From contig CAVTCJ010000002.1 of assembly GCA_963733145.1 (NCBI GenBank), forward strand, positions 332,046-396,045: 64,000 nucleotides of DNA, read 5' to 3'. Position numbers and translations under genes: made by a program. The stretch is from JAHIKV01 sp963733145 (GTDB taxonomy: Bacteria > Planctomycetota > Planctomycetia > Pirellulales > Thermoguttaceae). This document shows, in pieces, positions 35,374 to 45,076 of this stretch (position 1 is its first letter; every line of letters starts with the position of its first letter). The notes beneath the pieces are model-generated. The model made no database searches and had not been told where the DNA came from. It was given only the letters and a program-made list of their open reading frames with translations.

Positions 35374-36524
35374 ATGCAACGAATCTATCTTTCTCCGCCG
35401 CACATGTCGGCGCACGAGCGAGACATTGCTGCTGGACGCCTTCGACTCCAATTGGATCGCCCCGCTGGGACCGCACGTCGACGCCTTCGAGCAGGAATTC
35501 GCCGAACTGGTCGGCACGCGCGAGGCCGTGGCGCTGTCCTGCGGCACCGCCGCCCTGCACCTGGCCCTGATCCTGCTGGGCGTGGGACGCGGCGACGAAG
35601 TCCTCGTCTCGACCTTCACCTTCGCCGCCACGGCCAACGCCATGACTTACGTCGGGGCCACGCCGGTCTTCATCGACAGCGACCGCGACACCTGGAACAT
35701 GGACCCCGATCTGTTGGCCGACGAGCTGCGTGCCTGCGCGGCGGAATCGGCTCCCCAAGGCGGCCGTCGTCGTCGATCTCTACGGCCAATGCGCCGACTA
35801 CCGGCCGATCCGCCAAGTCTGCGCGAAATACGGCGTGCCGATCATCGAGGACGCCGCCGAGGCCCTCGGCGCCACCTACGACGGCCGGCCGGCCGGCACC
35901 TTCGGCGCCCTGGGCGTGTTTTCCTTCAACGGCAACAAGATCATCACCGCCAGCGGCGGCGGAATGCTGGTCTGCGACAGCCCGCTGCTGGCCGAGCGGG
36001 CCCGCTTCCTCGCCACGCAGGCCCGCGACCCGGCGCCCCACTATCAACATTCGCAGATCGGCTACAACTACCGGATGAGCAACCTGCTGGCGGCCGTCGG
36101 CCGGGGGCAATTGCGGGTGCTCGAGGAGCGCGTGGCCGCGCGGCGGGCGAACTTCGAGTTCTATCGCGAGGCGCTGGCCGACTTGCCGGGAATCGCGTTC
36201 ATGCCCGAACATCCCCGCTGCCGCTCGACCCGCTGGCTGACCTGCTTGACCATCGATCCGCAACTGTTCGGCACGGACCGCGAGGAAGTGCGTTTGGCCT
36301 TGGAGGCGGCGGACATCGAATCGCGGCCCACCTGGAAACCGATGCACTTGCAGCCGGCGTTCTCCGCCTGCCGCGTCCGGGGCGGCGAAGTGACGGAACA
36401 CGTCTTCCGGCACGGACTCTGCCTGCCGAGCGGATCGAATCTCGCCGTCGACGACCGCTCGAGAGTCACCGCCGCCATCCGCAGCGTCGCCGGCCGTCGC
36501 CTGTCGAAACGCAAGGCGGCATAA
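35374..36524 (+). CDS. DegT/DnrJ/EryC1/StrS sugar aminotransferase (two frameshifts)
   Basis: A PLP aminotransferase of about 383 residues. The start MQRIYLSPPHMSAHE follows GGAAGG. Frame 2 has DAFDSNWIAPLGPHVDAFEQEFAELVGTREAVALSCGTAALHLAL; frame 3 from 35745 has VDLYGQCADYRPIRQVC, VPIIEDAAEALGATYDGRPAGTFGALGVFSFNGNKIITASGGGMLV with the Schiff-base Lys in NGNK, and the C-terminal half. Breaks near 35435 and 35745. It would install an amino group on a keto-sugar nucleotide, with the GNAT as a likely acetylating partner. Last gene of the polysaccharide locus. Confidence 0.84.
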
Positions 36525-36551
36525 GCGGCCGTTCAAAGCCGTGTTTTGGGA

Positions 36552-36672
36552 ATCTCCCCTCTCCCTTTGGGAGAGGGGCCGGGGGTGAGGGCGGGGCGCG
36601 TTGCTCTGGCTCTCCGCATTATCCCGCTAGAAATGCCCTCACCCTAACCCTCTCCCAACGGGAGAGGGGACC
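36552..36672. repeat. Family D palindromes
   Basis: CCCCTCTCCCTTTGGGAGAG followed at 36632 by GCCCTCACCCTAACCCTCTC and a GGGAGAGGGGAC arm. They separate the polysaccharide locus from the convergent oxidoreductase gene. Confidence 0.85.
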
Positions 36673-36687
36673 GATCCAAAACTCGCT

Positions 36688-38051
36688 CTAAACCTCCTCG
36701 CCGATCACCCACGGGCGGCGATACGTGCGGCGCATCATCCGCGTCGCCTCGGGGTTGCCGACAGGCTGCTCGGTCTTCGGGTCGATCGTTAGTTTCTCTC
36801 CGCCCAGCCGCAGGCTGATGTTGGCGTATTGGGCCAACAGCGTGCTGCGATGGCCCTGCTCGACGTCGGCGTTGGGCAACTCCCGGCTGCGGATGCACTG
36901 GACGAAGTTCTCCTTGTGCTCGGGGTCGGGGAACCGCCCGTTCTCTTCGGCCTTGATGACCGGCTTCTCGTTCTTGGTGCGGACGAAGACCTGCCAGCCG
37001 CCGCCGTGCCGGCCGACGTACATCACCCCCTCGCTGCCGTAGATCTCGATCCGCGAGGCGTTCTGCGGCCAATAGGGATAAGCGGTCAACGATTCCCGCG
37101 TGGCCGGCGAGGTCTTCAGCATGTAGGGCGTGTAGAGCGTCATCTCGAAGGTCATCAGCAGCTTATCGAACTCGTAAGTGGCCACCTGGGTGTCGGGCGT
37201 CTCGTCGGCGCCGTCCATATCGAACCGCCCGCCCGCACAGTGGACCGTCTTCGGATAATCGACGCCGATCAGCCAGCGGGCGAGGTCGATCTGGTGGACC
37301 GAGTCGTTGATGATGTCGCCGCCCGAGTAGCGCCAGAAACTGGTGCCAGTGGTTGATGTAGTTGCTCGTTGTAGTGCGCATCGGGGGCGGGGCCGTTGAA
37401 CATGTCCCAATCGAACCACGCGGGCGGCGGTGAGTCGGGGATCGCGCGGAAGTTCGGCTTCCCCTTCTGATTGAACACCCGGCAGAGATGAATCTTGCCG
37501 AGCTTGCCCTCCTCGATGTATTTCTTGGCGGCGAAGTTGTACGGCGCACTGCGGTTCTGCAGGCCGACCTGGACGATGCGTTTATGCTTCCGGGCGGCCT
37601 CGACGGCCTTGCGGCCTTCCCAGGGATCGTGCCCCATCGGCTTCTCGACGTACACGTCCTTGCCCGCCTGACAGGCCAAGATCGTCGCCAGGCAATGCCA
37701 ATGGTCGGGCGTGGCGACGACCACCGCATCGAGCGACTTGTCGTCCAACGCGCGGCGGAAATCCTGCTCGACTTTCAGCGTCTCGCCCGGCCGGCGCTCG
37801 GCGAACTCCTTCGCCCGCTGCTCGGCGATCTTGCGGTCCACGTCGCAGACGTAGGCGATGCGGCAGTCGTCGCGGTCGAGGAATCCAAGGCCCAGATGCC
37901 GGCCGCGGCCGCGGACGCCGATCATGGCCAGCGAGATTTTGTCGTTGGCCGGCGTGGCCCGAACCGAGCGGGCGTCGCTGAGAATCGTTATCCCGGCGGC
38001 CAAGCCGAGCGTCGTTTGTCCGGTGCGGTCGAGAAATTCGCGGCGGTTCAT
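36688..38051 (-). CDS. Gfo/Idh/MocA family oxidoreductase, Tat-exported (one frameshift)
   Basis: An NAD(P)-dependent sugar oxidoreductase family member with a twin-arginine-type signal (MNRREFLDRTGQTTLGLAAG). The N-terminal Rossmann frame has ISLAMIGVRGRGRHLGLGFL, VVVATPDHWHCLATI and GKDVYVEKPMGHDPWEGRKA (EKP motif). After a shift near 37365 the second frame has FWRYSGGDIINDSVHQIDLARWLIG and the C-terminal domain to 36688. This exported subgroup is typical of Planctomycetes and is thought to act on sugars in the periplasm, with substrate unknown. Convergent with the aminotransferase gene. Confidence 0.85.
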
Positions 38052-38200
38052 GGCGGGGCTCCCTGAATTGGAGGCGGATCATGGCGGGCGGGGAGCGGAA
38101 AGCTCACCCCGGGCGAATTGAATTGCCAGCCTCAATTATACTTGACATCGCCGGCCCCAACAATCGCGCGATGAGATTAAGGTGTCCTGAAATTGAGTAC

Positions 38201-38273
38201 TGTAGGAGGCGGCTCCCGTCGCCGATGAAGTGCTAATCCGCTATGATCGGCGACAAGAGTCGCCTCCTACATG
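38201..38273. repeat. Family H palindrome
   Basis: TGTAGGAGGCGGCTCCCGTC GCCGAT paired with ATCGGCGACAAGAGTCGCCT CCTACA. It lies in the 333-nt gap between the oxidoreductase start and the IS element, where no gene is seen. Confidence 0.85.
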
Positions 38274-38328
38274 CGGCATTTTCATGGTTTCAATTCCAGG
38301 ACGCATATTTACGACAATTGCCGTTTAG

Positions 38329-38444
38329 CCCGGATTATTCGTAAATCTGCAAACAAAAGCGCCTCCGCGAGCGTCTAAAGTGTTAACCCGGATTATTCGT
38401 AAATCTGCAAACAAAAGCGCCTCCGCGAGCGTCTAAAGTGTTAA
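38329..38444. repeat. Tandem duplication of the IS1380-type left end (2 x 58 bp)
   Basis: Two essentially identical 58-bp units starting CCCGGATTATTCGTAAATCT and ending GTCTAAAGTGTTAA (38329-38386 and 38387-38444). The second is the true left end of the element; the first is an extra copy of the same terminus. Confidence 0.9.
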
Positions 38445-39262
38445 GCGACATACATTTTGGACAACCCACGGAGGCGCATTGTGGTAAAGCAGTCTGCTTT
38501 TCAGGTTTCCTTCGATTTTCTCACATCGAAGGCGATTGTGGTAGAGCCCGCAGCGGCACAGGTTTCCAGCGACGCGGGCTTGTTGCCCTTTCGGCAACTC
38601 GACGAGCGGCTGGGGCTGACGCGGCAGTTCGCCAATGCGCTCAGCGACCGACGGCATCCCGGATACGTCGATCATCCTCTGCTGGAGATGACCCGCATGC
38701 GGGTCTATGGCATACTCGCCGACTATCCCGACCAGAATGATCACGACGTGCTGCGCAGCGATCCGATCTTCAAGCTCCTCTGCGATCGCTCCACGACCGA
38801 CGACGATCTGGCCAGCCAGCCCACCCTCTCGCCGATCCGCCTCCGCCGCCGGCTTCTGCGGAAGTCCCCCTGGAAGCCCTCGCCGACCATGATCGCCGCC
38901 GCTGGCACAATCACCGCCGCGAGCGCGATCCGCTGGGCAAAGGGCAACCCTGTACCTGGCGGACGCGCTTGATTAAAGTCGGCGCGTACGTGCGTGAAAC
39001 CACTCGCCGCGTGGTAGTGGAACTCTCATCGAACTGGCCTTACCTGCACCACTTTCAACAGGTCAGCCAGCGGATTCTCGTCCTTGCCGGAGCGGCTCCC
39101 AACAGCAGTTAGCCCCTGCCGACAACTTCCTCTGCCGCGCCCACCAGCTTTTGGCCACGGGGGGAAGGGGGCCTTGTGTCTTTCCACAACCCCATCGTCT
39201 TCTCTTGCCTCTTCCCACCACCAGCCAGCACGAACAGACAGCGTTTACGAATAATCCGGGTT
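38385..39262 (+). mobile_element. IS1380-family element, internally deleted (copy 1)
   Basis: An 878-bp element bounded by AACCCGGATTATTCGTAAA and its inverse TTTACGAATAATCCGGGTT. TTAA flanks both ends when the AA/TT is counted in the flank, in line with the 4-bp target duplication usual for IS1380. It contains an IS1380 transposase 5' third and 3' end but lacks the middle, including most of the catalytic core, so it cannot be autonomous. A nearly identical copy in inverse orientation lies at 62315-63191. Full-length relatives are about 1.6-1.7 kb. Confidence 0.88.
38481..39112 (+). pseudogene. IS1380 transposase, internally deleted and frameshifted
   Basis: The N-terminal part VVKQSAFQVSFDFLTSKAIVVEP...LGLTRQFANALSDRRHPGYVDHPLLEMTRMRVYGILADYPDQNDHDVLRSDPIFKLLCDR and LASQPTLS is intact. 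It then passes into a different sequence and stops at 38972 in that frame. The C-terminus is found in another frame: RTRLIKVGAYVRETTRRVVVELSSNWPYLHHFQQVSQRILVLAG, ending 39112. The GGAGG at 38470 supports the GTG start. Catalytic acidic residues in the missing middle are absent. Confidence 0.85.
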
Positions 39263-39428
39263 AATTGGTGTCTTGCGCAAGGGCGAGTCCTTTTTTACAC
39301 GGATTAGCACATTCAATCGGAATCGTTGGCAACACCGTCTGAATGATCTCTGGTTCCATGCTCTAACCAACATTCGCCTGAGGCGATGTGTTTTGTCAGA
39401 GATAGTCCTAACCCAAGGGTGAACAAGG

Positions 39429-40094
39429 GTGAAGAAAATGAAAATGACATTATTTGCAGGCTTAGTGTTGGCCATAACGCTGCACGACGCCCCTCCCTAT
39501 GGAGCGATTCTATCCAACTTTGACGTCAGCGCTGAGGGGTGGACGGGGGTCGATTGGACAGGGGATTGGACGGCACATCAAGTGAATACCGGAGGAAATG
39601 GCGGTGGCTACCTTCAAGGCGTCGAGTCGGAATCGATCGGATATACGGGGTATTACGTCGCGCCGGCATCGTGGCTGGGCGACTGGACACAGTACATTGA
39701 CGGAACCCTATCATGGGACTTCAAAGTAATCAGCGGCGCGAGCAGCAATTATTACTTTGACAAAGATGTTATTATCTCCAATGGTTCGACTAGCATCTCG
39801 TGGACCTCGCCACAATCCTTATACTCCACATCATGGGTAAATCATCAGGTCATCCTGAGTGCCGCCAACTTCGGTGGCAACGCTAATGTGTTCAACCAAG
39901 TAATGGCAAACGTTACCAAGTTCCAGATTCGTGGCGAGGTTATTTCCTATGGCGAAGTGGAGGGCCTCGATAACGTCATGTTATCCGGTGGTTCTGGTGC
40001 TGTTCCCGAGCCCGGCACGTTGCTTATTTGGAGTGGTTTGGGGGCAATCGGCATGGCAGTTTGCGCTGTCCGTCGCCGGTGGCGAAAGCAATGA
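39429..40094 (+). CDS. PEP-CTERM sorting-domain protein
   Basis: A 221-residue secreted protein with an N-terminal signal (MTLFAGLVLAITLH) and a C-terminal sorting signal: VPEPGTLLIWSGLGAIGMAV CAVRRRWRKQ, with PEP, a hydrophobic helix and a basic tail. The middle (SNFDVSAEGWTGVDWTGDWTAHQVNTGG...WEFK-like strands, GLDNVMLSGG) resembles a carbohydrate-binding jelly-roll domain of extracellular proteins. Exosortase would cleave the tail and anchor the protein in the surface layer; no exosortase gene is in this window. GTG 39429 or the ATG codons within four triplets are possible starts. Sits directly after the IS copy. Confidence 0.85.
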   Translation: MKKMKMTLFAGLVLAITLHDAPPYGAILSNFDVSAEGWTGVDWTGDWTAHQVNTGGNGGGYLQGVESESIGYTGYYVAPASWLGDWTQYIDGTLSWDFKVISGASSNYYFDKDVIISNGSTSISWTSPQSLYSTSWVNHQVILSAANFGGNANVFNQVMANVTKFQIRGEVISYGEVEGLDNVMLSGGSGAVPEPGTLLIWSGLGAIGMAVCAVRRRWRKQ

Positions 40095-40177
40095 TGTAAG
40101 CAATTCCGGTCGAAAAAGATGGCGCAGCACTTTTCTCGCTTCGTAGAATATGGCGAGTTCAACCGCGGAACTCGAAC

Positions 40178-41358
40178 CTACGCCCCGGCCGGTTCGAGAA
40201 CGACGGGATGATCGACGGCCGGCGGGAGCGCGCGGCTGGGATCGCCCGAGGGGACGAAGTTGTCGGCCGGCCGCAGCCGCCGCCAGACGCGGCGATAGGC
40301 GAACATGGCCGCGCGGCCCATCAATCGCCGCTGCGCCATCACGATCCGACCGACGCCGTAGGTAGCCGGCCGCCAGCGGGAAAGCGAATGGGTCAGCGGC
40401 CCGACGAAGTCCAGCGCGTGAGTTTGGCCGTCGGCGTGGAGTTGTTCCAGGATGCGATAAAAAAGGAGCTGGCCCGGACTGAAGGCGGACTGCCGCGGAT
40501 CGTAGCCGATCTTGTGGGCGAAGTAGACGCCCTTGGCGCGGAAACCGTAGGCGAAGGCCAGCATCCGGCCGTCCAGCCGCAGCGCGGCCGTCTCCAGTTG
40601 TCCCCAGCGGGCCAACTGCTCGGCCTGGCCGACGAAGAAGCGGAACATGCCCGGGCGCGGAGCACCGAGGAGCCGGCGGTCCCTTTCCAACTGAGGTCCT
40701 CGACCTCGAAGGCCTCGGCCAGCCAGGGCTCGACCTGGTCCGGCTCGAGCCGGGAGTTCATCTCGAATTGCACGTTGCCTTCGCCCTCCAAGCGCCGGGC
40801 GGACCGGTTCATGGCCTGCCGATGGTTCTTCGGCAGCCGCTTGAGGTAGCGGTCCCAGTCGCCGTCGATCGCCACGCGGCCGACGCGGTAGTGCTCGTGG
40901 TAGGCGGCAGGCAGCTCGGCCCGCTGGCACGCCCTCAGCAGCGACTGCCAGCGCGGCGCCTCGGGGACGGTTTCGTTGAGCCACAGCAGATTCCATGGCA
41001 GCCCCGCAATGGCCGATAGCAGCAGGTCCATCGCGGGGGCCGGATCGTTGGCCACGTCGCAGAGCATTTCGCCGCACGGCGACCAGTCGTTGCCGGGCAA
41101 ACTCCCCGCCGAAATCAACCCGCCGAGCCGGCACGAAACCAGCGGCAGCGCGGCGATCCAACGTCCCGCTTGGGCGACCACCAGGGCGTGGAAGTCGGCC
41201 CGCGGCCGAAACTGCTCGATCCACTGGGCCAGCGTTTCTGCCCGCGCCGTCGGCAGCGCTGCGTCGCTCCGCCACCAGAGGTCGTCCCAGACGGCCGCGT
41301 TGTTCCGCAAATCGTCGAGCGAAGTGATATGGATGGTGTGCAGATGGTTCACGGGCAC
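40178..41358 (-). CDS. Acetyltransf_6 (CelD/BcsL-like) protein (one frameshift)
   Basis: A GNAT-fold protein of about 392 residues. The first frame starts MPVNHLHTIHITSLDDLRNN and carries VWDDLWWRSDAALPTARAETLAQWIEQFRP, PLVSCRLGGLISAGSLPGNDWSP and YLKRLPKNHRQAMNRSARRLEGEG. After an indel near 40665 the frame gives FFVGQAEQLARWGQLETAALRLDGRMLAFAYGFRAKGVYFAHKIGYDPRQSAFSPGQLLFYRILEQL, the conserved Acetyltransf_6 core. Such proteins occur in exopolysaccharide and cellulose loci and acylate an unknown acceptor. GTG start 41358. Confidence 0.75.
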
Positions 41359-41435
41359 AGCTCCTTCGGATAGAGGGGTCTATCGAAAGAATGGCTTTTT
41401 TCTGAACGATGTGCAGGCGAAAATATCGCGGTAGC

Positions 41436-41690
41436 CGCGGGAAAGGGGACTGGCTCCGTCGCATCTATCGGTTGACACATCCAAAACGGCTTGCCGCGAC
41501 GGTGCCTGTCCCCTTTCCCGCGAAGTGGTGGGGCTGCACTGCGCTTGACCCACCCTACGCACGGCCGTCAAAATCGGTGCAATCGCACCGGGACGACTTG
41601 GAAACGAAAAAAAGCAATACTTGCTTCAGCACCCCACAAACGAACGCGGAGCGTTCGGACAGTGTGTTCCCATGCGGAGCATGGGAACAA
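41436..41690. repeat. Repeat-filled intergenic region (families L, A and E)
   Basis: CGCGGGAAAGGGGACTGGCT and its partner GTGCCTGTCCCCTTTCCCGC (family L), GTGGGGCTGCACTGCGCTTG ACCCACCCTAC (family A, 41527-41559), and TGTTCCCATGCGGAGCATGG GAAC (family E, 41659-41690). Apart from the heptamers at 41704, nothing else is seen in 41359-41749. Confidence 0.8.
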
Positions 41691-41703
41691 GAATCAAGCC
41701 ATC

Positions 41704-41745
41704 TAGCCACTGACCACTGACCACTAGCCACTAGCCACTAGCCAC
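41704..41745. repeat. Heptanucleotide tandem repeat before a glycosyltransferase start
   Basis: Six units of TRRCCAC (TAGCCAC or TGACCAC), ending four nucleotides before ATG 41750. This occupies the position of the ribosome binding site; no AGGAGG-type sequence is present. The same heptamer precedes the rdgB start at 63321. Confidence 0.85.
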
Positions 41746-41749
41746 TAAT

Positions 41750-43024
41750 ATGCTTCCTCGCCGAAATCTGACGCCGCTCGAAGACCGTGGACCCCTGCGG
41801 GTAATGTTCGTGCTGACGAGCATGCCGATCGGCGGGGCGGAAATGCTGCTGGTCGAGCTTGTCCGCCGCATGGACCGGACGCGGTTTTCGCCGGAGCTAT
41901 GCTGCCTGAAACGTTTCGATACGTTGGGCGAGACGCTGGCCGAAGAGATTCCGGCCTGCACCGGCCTGCTGGCGGGCAAGTTCGACGTCGCGGTCCTCTG
42001 GCGTTTGACGCGGCTGATGCGCCGCCGGCGGATCGACGCGGTGGTCACGATCGGCCCGGGCGACAAGATGTTTTGGGGCCGGCTGGCGGCCCGGCTGGCG
42101 GGCGTGCCGGTCGTCTGCTCGGCGTTGCACTCGACGGGTCTGCCCGACCACGTGGAGTGGCCCAACCGGCTGCTCGCCCCGCTTACCGACGCGTTTATCG
42201 CGGTGGCCGAAGCGCACGGCTGTTATTTGGCGACCCATGAAGGTTGTCCGGCGAAAAAGGTCCGGGTGATTCCCAACGGGGTGGACGTGGAGCGGTTCCA
42301 CCCGCGATGGCCCGACCGCGGCCTGCAACGCGAGATGGACCTTGACCCCGGGGCGCCGACGGTGGGCATCATCGCCGCGCTGAGGCCGGAGAAGAATCAC
42401 GAGTTGTTTCTCCACGTGGCGGCGCATGATCCACGTCGCGCTGCCCGAGGCGCGGTTTCTGATCGTCGGCGACGGACCCGAACGGGCGAAGCTCGAAGCG
42501 TTGGCGCGAAGCCTGGGCATTGCCGATGCGGTCCGCTTCCTGGCGCGCGGCGCGACGTGCCCGAGTTGCTCGCGCTGATGGACGTGGTGACGCTCACCTC
42601 GCGGATGGAGGCCAATCCGTTGTGCCTGCTCGAGGCGATGGCCGCCGAACGACCGGTGGTCGCCCCGCGCGTCGGGTCGATCGGCGAGAGCGTAGAGGAC
42701 GGCCGAACCGGCTATCTGGCGGCGGCGGGCGATGCGCAGACAATGGCCGCACGCATCTTGGAATTGCTCCAGGATCGCCGCCGGGCCTCGAGCATGGGCC
42801 GCGCCGCGCGAGAGTCGGTCATTGCCCATTGGTCGGTCGAGCGAATGGTGCGGGGCTACGAAGACCTGATCGCGGAAATCTACGCGGACAAGTGCCGGTG
42901 GAGCCGGAAAGCACGAAGTTTAGCCGCCGCGTCCACGCGGCGAGGGAAAGACCAGGAGGCGGAGACCAAATTATCGCCGTCCCGGATTGCCGCCAAAATC
43001 CCGCCTTTGTTTCCCGAGCTATGA
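41750..43024 (+). CDS. Glycosyltransferase family 4
   Basis: A GT-B glycosyltransferase of 424 codons: VMFVLTSMPIGGAEMLLVELVRRMD at the N-terminus, VRVIPNGVDVERFHP in the middle, and MDVVTLTSRMEANPLCLLEAMAAERPVVAPRVGSIGE at the donor site. Between about 42424 and 42545 the frame is displaced by two compensating indels: the other frame gives the expected LPEARFLIVGDGPERAKLEALARSLGIADAVRFLG. The last 25 or so codons (RSLAAASTRRGKDQE) are encoded by a family F repeat, so the native C-terminus may be shorter. Sugar and acceptor unknown. Confidence 0.82.
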   Translation: MLPRRNLTPLEDRGPLRVMFVLTSMPIGGAEMLLVELVRRMDRTRFSPELCCLKRFDTLGETLAEEIPACTGLLAGKFDVAVLWRLTRLMRRRRIDAVVTIGPGDKMFWGRLAARLAGVPVVCSALHSTGLPDHVEWPNRLLAPLTDAFIAVAEAHGCYLATHEGCPAKKVRVIPNGVDVERFHPRWPDRGLQREMDLDPGAPTVGIIAALRPEKNHELFLHVAAHDPRRAARGAVSDRRRRTRTGEARSVGAKPGHCRCGPLPGARRDVPELLALMDVVTLTSRMEANPLCLLEAMAAERPVVAPRVGSIGESVEDGRTGYLAAAGDAQTMAARILELLQDRRRASSMGRAARESVIAHWSVERMVRGYEDLIAEIYADKCRWSRKARSLAAASTRRGKDQEAETKLSPSRIAAKIPPLFPEL

Positions 43025-43108
43025 AACGATCCGAACCCTGCGACGCCGCGTGGACGCGGCGGCTAAACGATCCGAACCTTCCGACGCGGCGTGGACGCGG
43101 CGGCTAAA
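42917..43108. repeat. Family F repeats
   Basis: TTTAGCCGCCGCGTCCACGC at 42919 and two direct copies of GCGTGGACGCGGCGGCTAAA followed by CGATCCGAA (43048-43117). They end the glycosyltransferase gene and fill the gap to plsC. A related form is at 5339-5438. Confidence 0.8.
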
Positions 43109-43121
43109 CGATCCGAAGCAC

Positions 43122-43149
43122 TGGCCCCTGACCCCTGGCCCCTGACCCC
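43122..43149. repeat. Heptanucleotide tandem repeat upstream of the plsC-like gene
   Basis: Four units alternating TGGCCCC and TGACCCC, 28 nt upstream of the predicted start at 43178. Same TRRCCMC pattern as at 41704 and 63287. Confidence 0.75.
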
Positions 43150-43177
43150 TCGATAGGTTACGATAGCACTCTGGCAG

Positions 43178-43813
43178 GTGGCGGCGCATGGACACGAATT
43201 TGCGCGGAATATATTGGCCCTTTTGGCCCGGTTCCTGAGCGGGGCCTCCGTGCGCTGGATCGACTCGCAGCCCGACACCTGTCAGCGGGTATACTTCGCC
43301 AACCACACGAGCCATTTGGACCCGATCGTGATCTGGTCGGCGTTGCCGCCGCCGGTGCGGATGCTCACCCGGCCGGTGGCCGCCAAGGACTACTGGACCA
43401 AGGGGCCGGTGCGGCGCTATCTCGCCAACCAGTTGTTCGGCGCGATCCTGATCGACCGGGAGGAGATCAAGGTCCATCAAAGCCCGGTCGATTTGATCAT
43501 CCGCGAGATCGGACACCATTATTCGTTGATTCTCTTTCCCGAAGGGGGGCGGCAATCGGGGGGCGAGATCGGCGAGTTCAAGAGCGGCCTGTACTACCTC
43601 TGCAAGAAGCGGCCCGACCTGGAGCTGATCCCGGTCCACATGGACAACATGAACCGCATCCTGCCGCGGGGCGAAGTGCTGCCGGTGCCGATGCTGAGTT
43701 GCGTCACCTTCGGGCCGCCGATGTGGCTCGAAGTCGGCGAGGGGAAGGCCAGCTTTCTCACCCGGGCCCGCGAGGCGGTGCGGAGCTTGAAAGAAAGCAG
43801 GGACGAGGAATGA
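43178..43813 (+). CDS. PlsC-like 1-acylglycerol-3-phosphate acyltransferase
   Basis: A 211-residue lysophospholipid acyltransferase domain: VYFANHTSHLDPIVIWSAL with the HxxxxD catalytic motif (NHTSHLD), VAAKDYWTKGPVRRYLANQLFGAILIDR for motif II, and LILFPEGGRQSGGEIGEFKSGLYYL for motif III (FPEG). PVHMDNMNRILPRGEVLPVP is the conserved C-terminal part. The GTG at 43178 is a guess; no stronger start is visible. Followed by a cdsA-like gene, so the pair would supply phosphatidic acid and CDP-diacylglycerol for phospholipids at the inner membrane. Confidence 0.85.
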   Translation: MAAHGHEFARNILALLARFLSGASVRWIDSQPDTCQRVYFANHTSHLDPIVIWSALPPPVRMLTRPVAAKDYWTKGPVRRYLANQLFGAILIDREEIKVHQSPVDLIIREIGHHYSLILFPEGGRQSGGEIGEFKSGLYYLCKKRPDLELIPVHMDNMNRILPRGEVLPVPMLSCVTFGPPMWLEVGEGKASFLTRAREAVRSLKESRDEE

Positions 43814-43827
43814 AGGTTGCCGAACTG

Positions 43828-43908
43828 CAGGGTGGGTCAAGCGAAGCGCAGCCCCACCGTCGCTTTGCCCACAGTTGGTGGGGCCGCGCTTCGCTAGACC
43901 CACCCTAC
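43828..43908. repeat. Family A palindrome
   Basis: CAGGGTGGGTCAAGCGAAGC paired with GCTTCGCTAGACCCACCCTA C, between the plsC-like and cdsA-like genes. Confidence 0.8.
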
Positions 43909-43964
43909 ACAAACTGTCCGCAATATACACGAATGAAGATTGCCGAGCGGGAGGGGTGCTTCCA

Positions 43965-45002
43965 GTGAACATTTTCGACCTGCGGACGCTGAGCCTGATC
44001 GGAGCGGTGCTGGTGGTGCTCGGCGCGGCCGAGGTGGTCGTCTGGGCGCTGCGGCGGCGGCCGGAAAGCAACATCGACGCCGCCATCCTGGAGACCTTCC
44101 GGCTCCGGGTCCACGCCTGGTGGATTCTGCTGGCCACGCTGGCCGCGGCGTTCCTGCTCGGCCGCGTGGTGACGGTGATCCTGTTCGGGCTGATCTCGTT
44201 CTGGGCCTTGCGGGAGTTCATCACCCTGACGCCCACCCGGCCCGGCGACCACCGCGCGCTGTTCTGGGTCTTCTTTCTGTTCACGCCGCTGCAATTCCTG
44301 CTCGTGGGGTTGATGGGAATCGGATCAAACGAGGTCATCACGAGCACGAAATATACCTATTACGGACTGTATTGCATCGTGATTCCGGTCTACGCCTTCC
44401 TCTTCATTCCCGCGCGGATCGCCCTGGCCGGCGATTTCAAGCGGTTCCTGGAGCGGGTGGCCAAGATTCAGACCGGGCTGCTGATCTGCGTCTACTGCTT
44501 GAGCCACGCCCCGGCGCTGCTGATGCTCAGGATGCCGCCGTTGGACAAGGGCGTGCCGGACACCGGGGGCGGCGTCCGGCTGCTGTTCTTCTTCGTGGTC
44601 ATCGTGCAACTCAGCGACGCTTTGCAGTACGCCTGGTCGCAAATGCCCAACAAGCACGTCATTGCCCCCACGATCAACTCTTCGCGGACTTGGGAGGGGC
44701 TGCTCGGCGGCACGGCCAGCGTCACCCTGATCGGCGCCGGCCTGTGGTGGGCGACCCCCTTCCACGGCGCAAGCTGGTGGATGGCGGCCCTGATGTCGGC
44801 GGTCATCTCGGTGATGGGTTTCGCCGGCGGGATCACCATGTCGGCCATCAAACGCGACCGCGGCGTGCGGGACTACGGCACGCTGGTCGAAGGGCACGGC
44901 GGCGTGCTGGACCGCATCGACTCGCTCTGTTTCGCCGCCCCCGTCTTCTTCCACTGCACCCGCTGGTGGCTGGTGCTGAGCGGCTTCATGCCTCCGGCCT
45001 GA
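43965..45002 (+). CDS. cdsA: Phosphatidate cytidylyltransferase
   Basis: An intact 345-residue integral membrane enzyme making CDP-diacylglycerol from CTP and phosphatidate. It has about eight helices and ends with the family signature SAIKRDRGVRDYGTLVEGHGGVLDRIDSL (S-x-x-KR-x5-D-x-G...GHGGxxDRxD). The TINSSRTWEGLLGG segment just before is also typical. GTG 43965 is chosen because earlier in-frame codons are within a family A repeat. It is 150 nt after plsC, same strand. Confidence 0.92.
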   Translation: MNIFDLRTLSLIGAVLVVLGAAEVVVWALRRRPESNIDAAILETFRLRVHAWWILLATLAAAFLLGRVVTVILFGLISFWALREFITLTPTRPGDHRALFWVFFLFTPLQFLLVGLMGIGSNEVITSTKYTYYGLYCIVIPVYAFLFIPARIALAGDFKRFLERVAKIQTGLLICVYCLSHAPALLMLRMPPLDKGVPDTGGGVRLLFFFVVIVQLSDALQYAWSQMPNKHVIAPTINSSRTWEGLLGGTASVTLIGAGLWWATPFHGASWWMAALMSAVISVMGFAGGITMSAIKRDRGVRDYGTLVEGHGGVLDRIDSLCFAAPVFFHCTRWWLVLSGFMPPA

Positions 45003-45076
45003 CGAGTCGCCAATTTGGCGTCTCAAGTTTTCGAGGTGATCGTCGGCATGTCCACCGCTGCCAATTTGAAGCGACT

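Noticed and set aside
40140..40200. tRNA gene suggested by GAGTTCAACCGCGGAACTCGAA
   Set aside because: A T-arm-like string exists but no acceptor stem, anticodon arm or D-arm could be folded around it.
41704..41745. Possible CRISPR-like array
   Set aside because: Units are only 7 nt, contiguous and without spacers; this is a short tandem repeat.
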